DNA of 64,000 nucleotides from Progne subis subis (Eukaryota; Chordata; Aves; Passeriformes; Hirundinidae). The stretch is from positions 372,001-436,000 of the forward strand of contig JAKJHU010000153.1 of assembly GCA_022316685.1 (NCBI GenBank), read 5' to 3'. The notes beneath the pieces are model-generated. The model ran no database searches. It saw nothing but the letters and a program-made list of their open reading frames with translations, and had not been told where the DNA came from. Below, in pieces: positions 10,397 through 23,275 of the stretch (position 1 is its first letter; each line of letters starts with the position of its first letter). The position numbers and the translations under genes were made by a program.

Positions 10397-12911
10397 CAGG
10401 CAGAGCCAATGGAAGTAAACCAGGATTTCTTTAATGGGAAACGGCCAGAGGCTCATCTGCTCATCTTCAGACACTGGTGGGGTGAATATATCATTGCCGT
10501 TGCACTTTCTTGGATTCCCCTGCACAGGTGTGTGAAGTGTGTACCTGAGATTCCTTATTGAGGGGGAATTAGAGGTGCAGAGGGTTGAACTGAGGAGACT
10601 CAGGGCTCCTGTCCTACCTACAGCCCCCTATGAACTTTGGTTTTTGTGCAGCAGTAAGATGTGTTGCACTGCCCTTCTGGGATGCCAGCTTTCCCAGAAT
10701 TTTATTTTGTATGACACAGAATTTTAACTCAGGGGATGTGATAAGTTCCGCATGTGGCAAGAAGGTACTTAAGATTTAATTTCATTTTGATAAACTGATG
10801 AAATAAAGATTATGGGCCGAGAACCACAAGAAGTTAAGAAACTGGGCATGGAAATGAGCGTCAGTATGCCAGAGTATCATCCTTCTAGAATTCCTTGCTC
10901 AGCTGACGGGAGGACCATCACTCTAGGTGACAACACTGCTGTCACCACAACAGAGTGACCAGCAGAGCATTGCATTTTCCCATGAGGTCACAGCATGAAG
11001 TAGTGGAGACACCACAGGAAATGCATCTGAGTGAATGAGACAGTAAAATATCAGGCTGTTTGATATTCCTGCTTATCATACAGATGGAGAGCCTGTCTCA
11101 GAAATAGATGGATGCTGCTGCAGGGTCCCCAGCCCCCAGGACACAAGCAGGGGCTGTCCCTGTGGAGCAGAGACCTGTGGGGGGTAAAGCCTGGCAAGCT
11201 GTATTGGTTTATTTGTGATTTTAGGACACAGAATTTGAAGTGAGTGGGCAGGGGCAACTAGTTTTATGTTAATAGCATGCACAGGAGGGGAAAAGTCAGC
11301 TGGTTTTTAGTACTTTACAGAAATTCAGACTCCTGGGTGAAAATTGCCATGAATGAGCACCGTGGGTGCTCGTGTCTGGACGGAAACTTTCTTCTCTGGT
11401 GGCATAACAACGTGCCCCAGCTGCAGTAACTGCTGGCATCGAAGGGAAGCCAGAGATGGGAGGTTTTACTTGGTGAATTCAGCATGAGGGAAGGTAGGCT
11501 CTCAGACCCACACAGAAGTTTATTCCAGGCTGTAAGCTGAATAAGGTCTGGATAAAAGCTTGGGATTCTTTCTCTGCAGTGAGATCCTTTTCCTCCTGCT
11601 CTGCCTTCCTCCGTTTGTGCCTTTTTAGTTATGTCACCTGGCCCTGTCTGCTCTGGCCCTTGCGGTTTTAATGCTCTTACTTGGTTATGTGCGTGCAGGG
11701 CAAACTTGGTATAGAAATAACTTTGTGTGTGTGTGTGTTAAGTAACTGCTCTGGAGGAAACAAGCCCCAAACAATCCAAATTTTCTCTTCCTGTTGAGAC
11801 TGGAGTGTGTTTCCCGGTTGGTGTCCTCTGCCACATTGGCAGTGGCTCCGTACTTCCTAACCCAGACCCAGGGTGTGTTTATCAGGTTGCCTCATGGATA
11901 GGGGCTGAGCAGGTCAAAGCCTCTCCCTGAGCTGTTATCAGGCCAGAAACTGCTGTTTAAGCTGCTACACTGCTAAGGGGACAGTTACACTGAATTTGGG
12001 GACTTCTGTTTTTGTTGGAATGTGATTCAGTTTGTGCCTGGTTTGTCTATTTGGTGTAAATTGTTTTAAGCTCAGTGATTGAAATTCAGGAGTATTTGAA
12101 AATAACTGTTGTATCTTCAGTTGCATTTCAGAATGGGAAAAGTGGAAGATGGGTGTGGCTTCAGCTGTGTCATCTGCTTTGTGGGATTTTATTAAAAAAC
12201 TTTTTTCTGTCAGACTAGATGTGTCAAACAAGCATCTGATGCAGCAGAAGTGCAGAGAACAGCTGAAGAATTGTTCCTGTTCCTTTTGGTATAGACCAAA
12301 AGTCAAAGTTACTCCAGAAAGGAGTAGGCTGATGTGTGTGTGTCTGGCCAGACAGGAGATCAAAGCTTTGTTCTCCCCGACTGTCTCCTCCCAGTCACTC
12401 CTTGTCACCTCCATCAAGCCAGCTTGCTCACAGCCTTTGGATATTTTTACAGCATTTACCAGGAAGTTTGCTCAGTCTTATCCTTGTTCAGCTACTGTTC
12501 AGTGTGAGACTACTACTGTTACGTTTTTGGGGGGTTTTTTTGAAAATTCAATAAATGAAATTGCAAGTTCTGGCTCTGGCATTACCTCATGTCAAATTTG
12601 CCTCTGTCTCCCCTGGCTCTTCCTTGGCCAGTGCCTGGGAATGTCATGTGTGTGATCTTTTTCTTTGAATGCATGTCTCCTATTAGAGAGAGCAATATTA
12701 GACTGCTTTTCCCTCATTTCTTGAACAATGTAGTTTCTTCACTCTGAAGACTCCTTCTCATTCTCTGGGAGTGATGGTTCTGACCACTATCTGGGATGGC
12801 ATCTTCCATTTTCCCCAGGGATGGTTGAAATTAGTTTGGTTGGTGGCTTTGCTTGAAAAAGTGACCCAGGAATTTTTCCTAGTACGTCTCTTTTTCTCCC
12901 AACCCTTCTGC
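10397..12911. other. intron stretch with no recognised gene or transposon
   Basis: Apart from a (TG)n run at 11724-11738 nothing was recognised. Two overlapping open frames at about 11965-12655 lie on opposite strands and show no family feature. Confidence 0.5.
11724..11738 (+). repeat. (TG)n microsatellite
   Basis: Seven TG units in a row, the main dinucleotide run seen in the first 20 kb. Confidence 0.9.
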
Positions 12912-13082
12912 AAGGTCCGGAGAAGCTGTGGCTGCCCCTGGATCCCTGGAAGTGTCCAAGGCCAGGTTGGATGGGGCTTGGAGCATCCTGGGCTGATGGA
13001 AGGTGTCCCTGCCCATGGCAGGGGTTCAAATGAGCTTTTGGGTTGCTTCCCACACAAATCATTCTGGGATTCCATGATTCCC
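12912..13082 (+). mobile_element. CR1 LINE 3' fragment
   Basis: Sense-strand CR1 tail: GAGAAGCTGTGGCTGCCC, GGAAGTGTCCAAGGCCAGG, GGTGTCCCTGCCCATGGCAG, ending in a TTCCATGATTC-like terminus. 5'-truncated. Confidence 0.88.
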
Positions 13083-14225
13083 TTCACTTCCACGTTTAAC
13101 TGTTTCAAGCAAGGATTGTTTTACTCTCGCAGGCCAGGGAGGACTTTTGAGCTGCCAGCCTGGGGGTGGATGTAGTTGGCTTTGTGGGGGGTGTTATCAG
13201 CTGGAGCAGAAATGCCTTCCTGAGCAGCTGGAGGGTTTTTGGCACCCCCTTTGCATTCCATGGTCTCCAGAGGGAGGTTTGCAGTGTGCAGAGGTGCCTC
13301 CATGCATGCTTAGGGGTCTGAGAGCTGGCATGCTATTTCCCTGCTGAGCTCTTCCATACATAAATATGGTTTTAACACTTACCAAATGCTTGGAAGCCAA
13401 AGGCTGCTCTAGGGGAACTTCACCAAGGAAAGCAATGTAAAGATATGGCTCTGTTAGGTACTAGATTTATTTTCCCTTCTGTCATAGTTAATCACAAAAA
13501 TAAATGCAGTTAAAAGTATCCAAAGAACTTTTTTCTTTGCCACAACGTGCTGTGAAATGCCATGTTCAAAATGCTTTCTTTCCCCTGAGTTTGGATCCTT
13601 TTTAAATGCTGAGGGGCATTTTTGAGACTTTTGTTTTAACTTCATTTTACATCGTGTTTATATGAAACAGACAAAAAACCCCCCAGTGGTTTGCCAAATA
13701 TTTTTGGAAAGAACAAGCTTTGTGGATAATCGTTTTCATGTTCTACCTGCTCCTTGGTGTGTTCAGACCGTGAAAGGATCTTTTTTCCCCTGAAAAAGGC
13801 TTTGGGAGATTAATCTTAAGGTAGTCACTTGAGGCAAGTTGATTAAGAAATATACTGAACGTTAGATTTAATCAAGATTGAGTAATGGAGTTAGAATTGA
13901 CTGTCGCTCCTGGAATGCAGTTATTTTTAGGTGGGGTTTGGGATGTGCTGCTCCCCAGGTTGTCCATACCATGGCTCTGAAGGCAGACTGATCTAAGTGC
14001 CGTTGGACAGAGTGGATCTGCTCCAGTTTCTGCTGCTGCTGGCAGCTTCATCCCCTTAACACATCCCATAATAAACATGTTGTGACAAAGCTTAGCAAAT
14101 CAGAGCGAGGGGATTCCACTGTAGCACTGAGCGTTGTCACCCAAAATACAGCTCAGATATATCAGTAAAAACATTGAGCTGGTATTGATGGAGGGACTTC
14201 ACCTCCTTTTGTATTCAGCTTCCTC
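13083..14225. other. intron stretch, nothing recognised
   Basis: No transposon, RNA gene or coding pattern could be supported between the two CR1 fragments that flank it. Confidence 0.45.
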
Positions 14226-14534
14226 CCAAGGGGCAGTGGAGGCACAGCTCCAATCTCTTCCCTGTGAGGAGGGACAGAACTGAAAGAGCAGCTGGAGCTG
14301 TGTCAGAGGAAGGTTTAGGTTGGAGATCAGGAAAGGTTCTTCTCCCAGAGGGTGCTGGGCACTGCCCAGGCTCCCCAGGGAATGGGCACGGCCCCGAGGC
14401 TGCCAGAGCTCCAGGAGCCTTTGGACAGCACTCCAGGGATGCCCAGGGTGGGATTGTTGGGGTATCTGTGCAGGGCCGGGGGTTCACTGGATGGCCCCTG
14501 TGGGTCTATCCAGCTCAGGATGTTCCATGATGTG
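14226..14534 (+). mobile_element. CR1 LINE 3' fragment, second subfamily
   Basis: Sense CR1 with the block order CAGCTGGAGCTGTGTCAGAG, GGTTTAGGTTGGAGATCAGG, CTCCCCAGGGAATGGGCACG, GCCTTTGGACAGC and a final TTCCATGAT. It closely matches the copies at 54255 (-) and 56925 (+), and differs from the other CR1 type in the window, which carries the ATGGCAGGG block. Confidence 0.85.
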
Positions 14535-14920
14535 AAATGTTTCCATGATTCTCAGAAACATATGGTGAGGCACTAAAACTCACCTTTTGATCCCTTAGTT
14601 TGGACTCTGCCCTTATTGCCACTGGTGTCATAGTGTGAGGTCCTGAACGTTTTGCCTGTGTTGGTTTTTTCAGTGGGTGCCTCAAGGGAAGCGGATCTTG
14701 TCCAGCTGGAGGCCTTGGCCCTCTGTGGTGCACTGCAGAGCAGTCCGGCAGGGTGGTGTAACTGAGGTATTTTATTTTATCTTGCTTAAAGGTGAGGAAA
14801 AAAAGCTGTTTCTTCCCTGTAACTTTCTGTCTTCAACTCAGGAATTCAGGAAGTTTATCTGGATTGAAGCCTAAGAGACAGTGATAGGCCAGGAGGGGTG
14901 GAAACATAGCCCTGGCGGGT

Positions 14921-15003
14921 AACATCCCTGCCCCTGGCAGGGAGTTGGGACTGGGTGGTCTTTAAGGTCCCTCCCAACCCAGACCAGTCTGTGATTCTGT
15001 GAA
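14921..15003 (+). mobile_element. CR1 LINE terminal fragment
   Basis: A short 3' remnant: CCCTGCCCCTGGCAGGGAGT, then TCTTTAAGGTCCCTCCCAAC and the tail TCTGTGATTCTGTGA, which shows the 8-bp terminal repeat unit of CR1. Confidence 0.85.
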
Positions 15004-16696
15004 ACAGCTGAGGCTGTTTGCTGTTCATCACTGTTCCAAAGAAGCCAGGTTGCAGAAGGATTGAGTGGAAAAAAGTGGGGTCACTTGCATGGGAGGTAAA
15101 TCAATCAGGATTATTTTAAAGGAGCTTCCTCACTTTCTTGACACATCCTGACTGCAGAGAGAATCAGAGCAGCTGTCTTGCTAAATTCTTCTTAGATACA
15201 AGGGAGTTGTGACAAAATAGTCTTTCCAGGGTCCGAAAAGTAAAGACCAGCTGCAGACGTTGGATGATAATGTCATTTTGGTTGTGTCTAGTAATAATAT
15301 CGATTTCTCTTGGCAACCTTCAGTGTCAGTGAGCGGAAAAGGCCAAAGCTTGCATGGTTCATCATGTGGTGCCCTCAAGCAAGGAGCTGTTCATCTGTCT
15401 GCTGGAATTGTGACTTTTTTCTGCATTGTTCCCAGGCTGGGCTTCCCTTTGCCATGCCTAGGATGTCCATTTGTAGGTTTGGGTTTCTGGGTCAGTGTAA
15501 TCACAGGGTGGGAGCAGTCAGGATATGAAGTTACCCATGAGAGAAAGTTTTCTTGAGAGGCCTCAGGTGTGGTGCCAGTTATTGTAAGCATTAGGAGCAG
15601 GTAGAATCAGAGGGCAGGCTTTCATTTCCGAGGGAAAAGCACAGTTTCTGGGGTCACTTTGCATGGTGCCAGGGTACAGGACAGTATTTTAACATCATCC
15701 CAATCTCAGAGTTGACTTGGGCAGCTGTGAAATGGGGTGAGATCAGTGAACAGAGATTGTAATATCTCTATACCCAAAACATGCATCACCCTCTTTGCAG
15801 TTTACCACTCAGTAAAAGCAAAGAACATAAAACCAGGAAACCTCTACAAATGATGCTTTGAAGAAGCTCATTTGGTTGACACATTTTGCTTGTATTGCTT
15901 GTCCCTTTAAGCCTGTTTATACCTGAAGTGTTGGCTGCAGTGTTTGTACTGAAAGCAGCAAAGAGCCCAGCAGTTGGGACTTAAACCCACCTGATACGGG
16001 GCATCTACACTTGGAGTTCTTCTAGTGGCCCTAATAACCTTAATGGGTTTTGTCTGGCTTTTCTAAGGTCTTATTTTGTTCTACATGAATTTTCAAGTAT
16101 AAGTGGCATCTTGGAGGTCTCCTGTACCATGTATTAGCATATTTGAGAACTGCTTTTTTTCCCCTTTCTTGTTATATTAACTTTTATCATAGATTGATTT
16201 TGAATGCTGGCATTTCATAATTGCAAAAACGTGTTATCTGGACTGTACAAAGCAGAATTAAGTAGAGCAAATACATCTCACTTTATCTGGAAACAGGGTG
16301 TATTTTGCTGCAGATTATTGACGTTCTCTTATCTGTGGTACGAACACTAAAGCTTTGGAGTAAGGACTTGTTATTTAATGCTGTGTGGTGCATGTTGTGA
16401 TTCGAAATATAAATAAATACAACTGACTCTCTGCGCTTGTTCTCAATGACCAGCACAGCAGCTCTACCTTAGGAAGGTAAAAAGGCATTTCCTATTTCTA
16501 TCCCATCGCTGTTCATCATGCCAGAGTTGCCAGTGGAAGCCCAAGTCATTGCCAGTCAGCAATAGGTGTTTTAAGGACTTTTTCTTTGTTCTCTATTTCC
16601 ACATTTCTTTATGCTTTTCAAGCCTGTCTAATGTAGCAGCCGCTTCCTTCATGGGAGTTTTGAGTGCATGAAGAATTACCTGATTTCATGCCAGAT
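15004..16696. other. intron stretch, nothing recognised
   Basis: Unique-looking, AT-rich intron. No gene, RNA or repeat family could be supported. Confidence 0.45.
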
Positions 16697-16770
16697 CATC
16701 ATGGAATATCCTGAATTTGAAGTGACTCACAAGGATCATCAAGTCCAGCTCCTGACCCTGCACAAGAATC
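16697..16770 (-). mobile_element. CR1 LINE terminal remnant
   Basis: Reads ATCATGGAATATCCTGAATT, then ACAAGGATCATCAAGTCCAG and CTGACCCTGCACA on the + strand, which is the reversed 3' end of the second CR1 subfamily. Only about 75 bp remain. Confidence 0.75.
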
Positions 16771-16867
16771 ACTTTCTTCTATACCCCAAGGATAACTTTC
16801 TTTTTTTTCTCTGCTTCTTTATTATTTCTCACCTTTGAGGGTGTTCTGATAATTGGACTTGAGAGTA

Positions 16868-16912
16868 TTGGACCTGACAAAAATAAAAAATTGGACCTGA
16901 GAAAAATAAAAT
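16868..16912 (+). repeat. 23-bp tandem duplication
   Basis: Two adjacent copies of TTGGACCTGA(C/G)AAAAATAAA; a small local duplication. Confidence 0.85.
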
Positions 16913-19370
16913 AGGTGCTGCAAGGGCAGCTGTAAATTCCCACTTCTGCAGCAGCCAGGGGTCCATGGCTGTTCACTGTGCAAGTTGGTTTATAAGTTCC
17001 TCTTCCCCTCTTTACAAGCTGCCTACTCTGTCTTGCAATTCCCCACCTGTAAGGAAACAAAGGAGGTAGAAAATATTCCTGCAGTGGAGGGGGAGTAGCA
17101 GGAGTGTGTATGTGTGTCTGAAATGCTTCTTTGTGCTGCCAGGGGTGGGTTTGGATGTCTCCAGCCTTGGTCCCTCTGAGTGGATTTCCCCTCTGGATGT
17201 GTGAAGAGCAGTAACTTTTTTCACATAGCTGACTTTTAGTGAAACCTTCTTTCGTTTTCCAATGAAGCAACAGATCAGTACCTCTAAATAAAGATCTTTA
17301 TCTCAATGTGAAGAGCAAGAGTTTTTTCTATATTGAAAAATCCCAGAAGGAAACATCATCTTGTGTGAGCTGTGGCCCATGTGAATGGGCACTCAATCAG
17401 TTTTAAGTAAAATTCTGGTTATGGTGGGGTTTTTCTTCTTTTTAGTTCAGCTACAACACAGGGAGAAGAAAGTTTTTTATCTTTACAAGCTGTTCTTGCA
17501 GAAGTTGTTGCTGTGATTGCAATTAAGAAACCCTTGTGTTTTAGGCAAAAATAAATTAACTTACTTTTTGTATGAAGAAATATCTTACCCCTTGGCCATC
17601 TCCAAAAACAGATGTGGAGTCCCTAAAAGTGAAGTGTGTAAACACAGCATATGGATTATCTTATGGGGTGATGTAAAAAGACATGATTTATCCAGCTTTG
17701 CTTTTTGTGTGATTATCCCAGGTCAGACTGCTAAAGGAAAATGGAGCCAGTTTCGTTTGAGACAGTGCATGTGTCCCGTGTGTGGAGACTCAGGAGCTCC
17801 TTGCTTAGGGCAGGGTAGTTGGATGATCCTGGTGCACAGAGGTGGATAAAAATTAAAGCAGTGGAAAGAGGCACTGTTGATTTTGCTCTTAATGCACTTA
17901 AATGTTTCTTTTGTACGTGAGTGAGACTCCCTGCAGAAATCTCTTCCTTCCATGGCCACGTCTTCCACCGCATGGAGGATCATGCCTTGCTGGTGGCTGC
18001 GTGGCTGAGGTGAGGAGTGTGTGTACCCTTCTTTCAACGTCTGGGAGGAGAAACATGACCGGCAAGCATCAGATCCTTGGAGGTGGTGCTCGCCTTTATC
18101 GCTGCATTTCAGACTGGTGGTGGCATGTGTCCACATTTAAATGGAACTCCAGTACCAACTGGGACCCTCCTCCTTTGATCAGTTCTAGATATTTTGGTTT
18201 GCTGTTGAGCTCTGCTAAGTTTTATGGTAGCACTAAGTAAATGAGGAAGAGGGTGTTAATTTTGTTTTGTGGAGTCAATACTGAATGTTTTCTCTGGAAC
18301 TCTGAATGGCTGGGTGCTTTTAGCACGGTGGGGAATGAGGTTGAAATGAGGAGCAGGTCTCTAAATGTAAAGGACTTTGAGAACGAACAGAAACATTTCC
18401 TCAGTCCCAGGAGTGGAACAATAGTTCATTGTTGGGAGGAAGGGATTGCAGAAAAGCCAGCAGACTCAGAAATAGGGGGTTATTTTCTATAGTTTACTAT
18501 TTGTATTGCACTTGGAGGCTTTTTGGGGACTAGATGTCCAGTTCCTGGAACATGTGTCCTTTGGTCGAGGAAGGCTGGGTGCGAGCAGAGCACGTCCTCA
18601 GTGGGAATTTGTTGTGCACAGTGCCGGGGTTGCAGGCGCTTGGAACGCTGCTCTGTGTCCATGCAAGTCCCTGCTCTGCCTCGCAGCCTGGCAGCTGAGG
18701 AGACGTCCCCTAAAGAGACGGGACTCTTCTTCCTCCCACCCTCACTTTCTTTCTGCTGTCTGTGGGCTGCTGAATGGGTTTGCATTGACCAGCGAGACAA
18801 AGGAGCCTTTCAGGCTCCGGCTTTGGCCACAGCCAGCGCGCTCTGGGCTTTTGTTAATGTTGTTCAGTCCCCGCTTTCTCTCTGGGCAGCCTCATGCTCG
18901 TTGTTAATGCAGCTCTGGAGCAGCGCTGATAGTTCTGAATTCATTTTGTTTGCTCAGTTCGCAGGAAGAAGATGCAAAAAGATGCAGAGAGAACATGTTG
19001 CCTCTTAGATTCTCTGCAGAGTATTTTCTTTCATGCTTTTTGCCGGGAAAAGTGGATTGTGTAAACAGATCCTGGCAAATCCATGCCCGAGCGGAGCGCG
19101 GCAGGGCAGCGGCACTGCCTGCGCATGCGGAGCCCAGCGCCTTGTTCCGGTGCCTGGGAACACTAACTGCCTTTCCCCCACCCTGCTGGATTAGGCTCCA
19201 TGTTGTCCTGTTTAATTTTGTTATTTTGTTAGGCAGCTGAAGATGTAATAAAACCGCTGCTCTGCTAAGTGGCAGCGCCGAGTCAGGGTGCACTGTGCAA
19301 CAGTTGGAAACTCACTCAGCATCACCCCAGACTGACTCTGTTGTGTGAGGGGGTTGTGATTTTAATGGCT
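16913..19370. other. intron stretch, no gene recognised
   Basis: No transposon was recognised. From about 18500 to 19300 the base composition is richer in GC with scattered CpG; see the regulatory candidate at 19080-19160. Confidence 0.45.
19080..19160. promoter_or_regulatory. candidate intronic CpG cluster with NRF1-like site
   Basis: A short CpG cluster stands out in CpG-poor intron. It contains TGCGCATGCGG at 19120-19130, close to the palindromic NRF1 consensus TGCGCATGCGCA. That an enhancer or alternative promoter lies here is inference from the motif and the CpG count only. Confidence 0.35.
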
Positions 19371-19476
19371 TTAAGGCTTTTGAAGATCCATAGTCTTAAA
19401 TAAATTAAACTAACTTCAGATAAATACAGCAACATGGGGATGGAAGGCGGAAGAATCTCCTAGGTCCGCATTTCCT
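19371..19476 (+). repeat. dispersed direct repeat, copy A
   Basis: About 105 bp that recur in the same orientation at 20318-20421, with shared blocks CATAGTCTTAAATAAATTAA and TACAGCAACATGGGG. Identity by eye is 80-90 percent. It matches no family I can name. Confidence 0.85.
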
Positions 19477-20317
19477 ACCGGTACACAGAGATGACCAAAA
19501 GCAAAGCTACTTTTCCAATTCCATGTTTATAAACCTGAAAGGTGCTGGTAGGTGCTCTCTACTCATTGTGAAACATCACTGTGGAATTAATTCCAGGAAA
19601 TAAGTTGCTAGGAAGCAGCTGATGGAGAGCACACAGCATAGCAGGTGTGCAAAAATAAATCTAAATACTTCTAGGGGTGAGGATGGAGGGGAAATGGTTG
19701 TTTCTTATCTTGAAGGCGGGCAGGTTTTGGAGGGGTTGTGCCTCAAATGTATTATTGGGTGAAACAAACTGGGAGAACAGGACAAGGATAAGTTTGATTG
19801 TGCAAATGAGGTAGTGTCAGCAGTTGAGAGATGACCACAAAGGCTGTTGCCGAATTCAGAGCACCTCAGTGCAGCTGTTTTTTCTAAAAATAGTTGGGTT
19901 TTTAGTATTCTGAACCAATTTTTAATAGCATGTAAAGCTCTGTTGTCTTTGGTTTCCATCACCCTGACTGGAACAGGAATTGTGGAGCTGGGAGAAGTGA
20001 GGCTGTATTTTCTGCACCTTATAAAGGATGGCAGAACCCTCTGTAGTGAGTCTATGACAAGTGGGGAGAAAAACAGTGTTCAGACACATGGAGGGGCCTG
20101 AGTGAGTCACAGGAGAAATCCATGTCAAGAGAGCTTGACTGGTTGGGGTTTTTTTCACCAAATGGAGAAATGATCTAAACTTTTCAATAGATGGCTGCTA
20201 AGTGTACACTCACTCTCAAACTGGAAAAAGTAACCCCAGGCACGACTGCTCATCCCTCCCCCTCAGCTGGCTTGTGTGTCACCCATAGCAAGTACCTGTG
20301 CTGGTGTATGCTTATTT
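19477..20317. other. intron between the direct-repeat copies
   Basis: About 840 bp of sequence with no recognised coding or transposon content. If the flanking copies were terminal repeats of one element this would be its interior, but no element features were seen. Confidence 0.4.
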
Positions 20318-20421
20318 TTAAGGACTTGAAGGCCCATAGTCTTAAATAAATTAAACCAACTTCAGATAGATACAGCAACATGGGGGTGGAAGGTGGGAGA
20401 ACCCCCCTAGGTTGGTGTTTC
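20318..20421 (+). repeat. dispersed direct repeat, copy B
   Basis: Second copy of the element at 19371-19476, offset 947 bases, same orientation, with scattered substitutions. Confidence 0.85.
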
Positions 20422-20483
20422 TTTGTTGCCTCTGTGGAGGGATGTGGATCTATCTGATTGCAGTGTATTCCATCCTGGAGTGA

Positions 20484-20627
20484 GCTCCCCACCCCTGGAA
20501 GTGTCCAAGGCCAGGTGGGGCAGGGCTTGGAGCAACCTGAGATAGTGAAAGCTGTCCCTGCCCGTGGGCAGGAACAGGATGAGCTTTAAGAGCCCTTCCA
20601 ACCCACACCATTCTAGAATTCTGTGAC
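20484..20627 (+). mobile_element. CR1 LINE 3' fragment
   Basis: Sense CR1 tail: CCCTGGAAGTGTCCAAGGCC, CAGGGCTTGGAGCAACCTGA, CTGTCCCTGCCCGTGGGCAG and terminus TTCTAGAATTCTGTGA. Confidence 0.87.
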
Positions 20628-23013
20628 CAGAAAAGCCACTAATACTTTGTTAATTACTCAGAAGGAATTACTTTATCCAGAAACAACTTCTCACAACTGG
20701 TTGACCACATAATGCAAACACTCCTCATGCCTTAGTAAGCATTGTCTTAATTCTGTTATTCTTGTCAGAGGGTCTGGTTCTAGGTTTTTGGGGTTTTTTT
20801 AGCTTTGGAAGTCAGTGCCTGGGGTAAAATCCCTGTGTGGCAGTGGAGCCCAATAGGGGGAGTGTGAATTTTAACTAAGGCCTTGTCTGAATTTCTTCCA
20901 GTTCCCTGTGCAAAGGATAGTCCTCTCTGCATGTCCAGAAGGCTAATAAATGTGGAGGCTTGTAAATCAAAAGGGAAATAAATCTGAAGCCCTTGGGGCC
21001 TTTTGCTTTTCTTAAAAAGTATGAGATGTGTCCATGAAAGATATTTCTTAATAGTTTCTTAAAAATTTATGCCCAAACTTACCCAACAAAGTAAAAATAA
21101 GTTGTGTCCCTGGCACCTTCAGTGATTAAAACACTTCTTGGTTCAGTGGCAGAGGATTTAGACCTCAGGACTGGACTAAATGAGCTGGATTTTGGCACAT
21201 AGCCCTGACTGAAGCAAGGAATGCTCTTCTAATCTGCCTTCTCCCAAAGCCACCCAAACCACAGCATGCTTCAGCATCACCTGTGGCACACATCCATGCA
21301 ATGGCTTTGATCTGGCTGCTGAAATGCAGGTTTTCAGATCTTGGTTTTCTTTCTCTTGGGAGCAAATCTGCCACCTTCCTCTGCAAGTCCTTCAGGAAGG
21401 TTTTTTCTAATAAAAAGAATTGGGTTTAGCAGCCCTGGTGTCGGCTTTGACCTTGGGTGCCCTTTTTACTGCTCTTCTTTTCCTGTCTTTGATGTTGGAG
21501 TGCTGCATATTTATTCATGGTGATTTTCACAGGCATGTGCTGTGCTCAGACAGACATGGCTGCGCTTTTGGACTTAAAACACCAGTGCTCAGCCTCAGTT
21601 TGATTAGGTTTGAATAAAGAGAAATGTTAGTAATGCAGAACCATCAGCCTGGAACTCTTAAATCAGATAATTGATTATAGTGGCAGTGTTGTCAGAGTGT
21701 GAAGGTAGGAAGCAGCTCCAGGATGGCTGGGAGGGGATTGATGCAGCTGAGTTAGGAGGGGTCTTGACCACACTTGTGTGATGCTTGATCCTCTAAACCA
21801 TCTGAGTTTGTCCTTCCATCAGCCGTGGGAAGGCACAATCCCCGTTTTAGTCCCTTAAGCCTTTGCTATCCAGAAACACAAAATCCAATTGCATGCCTGT
21901 TAGACTGGCTCAGCTGACCTGGCAAACGCACGGAGTGGAAGAACTCAGCGCATTAAATGTGTGTTTGACTGGGGTGGTGATGAAAACCCGGAGCTGGGGC
22001 AATGGTCCCTTTCCTATTTGGGCTGATCTTAGAGAAAGCTTTTCTGTTTCCCTCACATGGAATGCAGGAGATGAGTCAGAGAATGACAAGAGGAGCTGCT
22101 CCTTTTACCGTGAGGCTTGTACTGAGAGTGGCCACATTCACACCCAACTGCTGGGCTTTGAAGGAATTGGATCCACTCTCCTTTTTTTTTGTGTCCTTGC
22201 ATTCTCTTCCTTAATTTCTCCTCCCTTCAATGTGTGTTCAGCTCCGGCTCTTCTACTAGGAGATAAGTACAAACTTGCTTTTTCACACTTTCTTACTAAT
22301 TGTCACAGTACTTTTTGTGCACATGGTTCTGTTTCAGGTATTTGTCCTCTTGAGGTCTCTTTATATTGCTGGAGGTTTTTTTCCTTTGAAAGTCTGAACC
22401 TCCTTGGAAATAGGTAAATGGAGATTTATTCTGTGGGGTTACAGATGATTTGTTGTGACCTTGTACCAAAATCAGTGCAGGGTGTAAGGAACCACAATTC
22501 AGATGCTTAAGGAGTATCTGGCAGTGCTGTTCACTCCTTTTACTAAGTAGTGACTGGATTTCAAAAGCTTTTGGGGGGGATGAGGACCTCAAATTTCTTT
22601 TTTTTTTCCTTCCCAAATGCCATAAATATCCATTTCTCATGCCTCTACCATCACCCACGTCTCTCCCAAGAAAGAGCGAGTCAGCTGTCCCTGCTCAGTG
22701 GAGCTGTTGATCAACCTGAGTCCCAGAAGCTGGCACAGGTGTGGTCAGGAGTGCTTCATTCAGTGACTGGGAGACCCCAGGCTGTGAGGGGAGGACAGGA
22801 TCCCACTGGATCTTCTGCTACAGTCATTAGTGCTGCTCGTAACTCACCCTGCAAAGTGTGTAAGTGCCAGCCTCAGAGCTGAAGCTTTTAATTCAGGCAA
22901 CAAAGCATCACCACGTTCCATGGGATTGCTCCCAAATCCATGTACACACCTCATTCATGGAAACTGAGCAGTATTAAAAATTCAGACTTCAGAAGTGAGC
23001 GGAATGCAGTGGC
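20628..23013. other. intron stretch, nothing recognised
   Basis: An open frame of 184 codons at 21863-22417 (+) lacks any recognisable domain. No repeats of note were seen. Confidence 0.45.
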
Positions 23014-23275
23014 TTTTGGTTTGGGTTGGAAGTGCCCTTAGAGCTCATCCTATGGGCATGGACACCTTCCCCTGTCCCAGGTTTCTCCAAGCCCCACCCA
23101 ACCTGGCCTTGAACACTGCCAGCGATGGGGCAGCCACAGCTTCTCTGGGCACCCTGTGCCAGGGCCTCACCATCCTCACAGGGAAGGATTTCTTCCCAAT
23201 ATCTCACCTAACCCTGTCCTCTGGCAGTGCAAAGCCATTCCTTCTTGTGCTGGCACTCCAGGTCCTTGACCAAAA
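23014..23275 (-). mobile_element. CR1 LINE 3' fragment
   Basis: Reversed CR1 end on the + strand: GGTTTGGGTTGGAAGTGCCC, AACCTGGCCTTGAACACTGC, GGGCAGCCACAGCTTCTCTG, GGATTTCTTCCCAATATCTC. About 260 bp, one of the longer copies. Confidence 0.9.
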
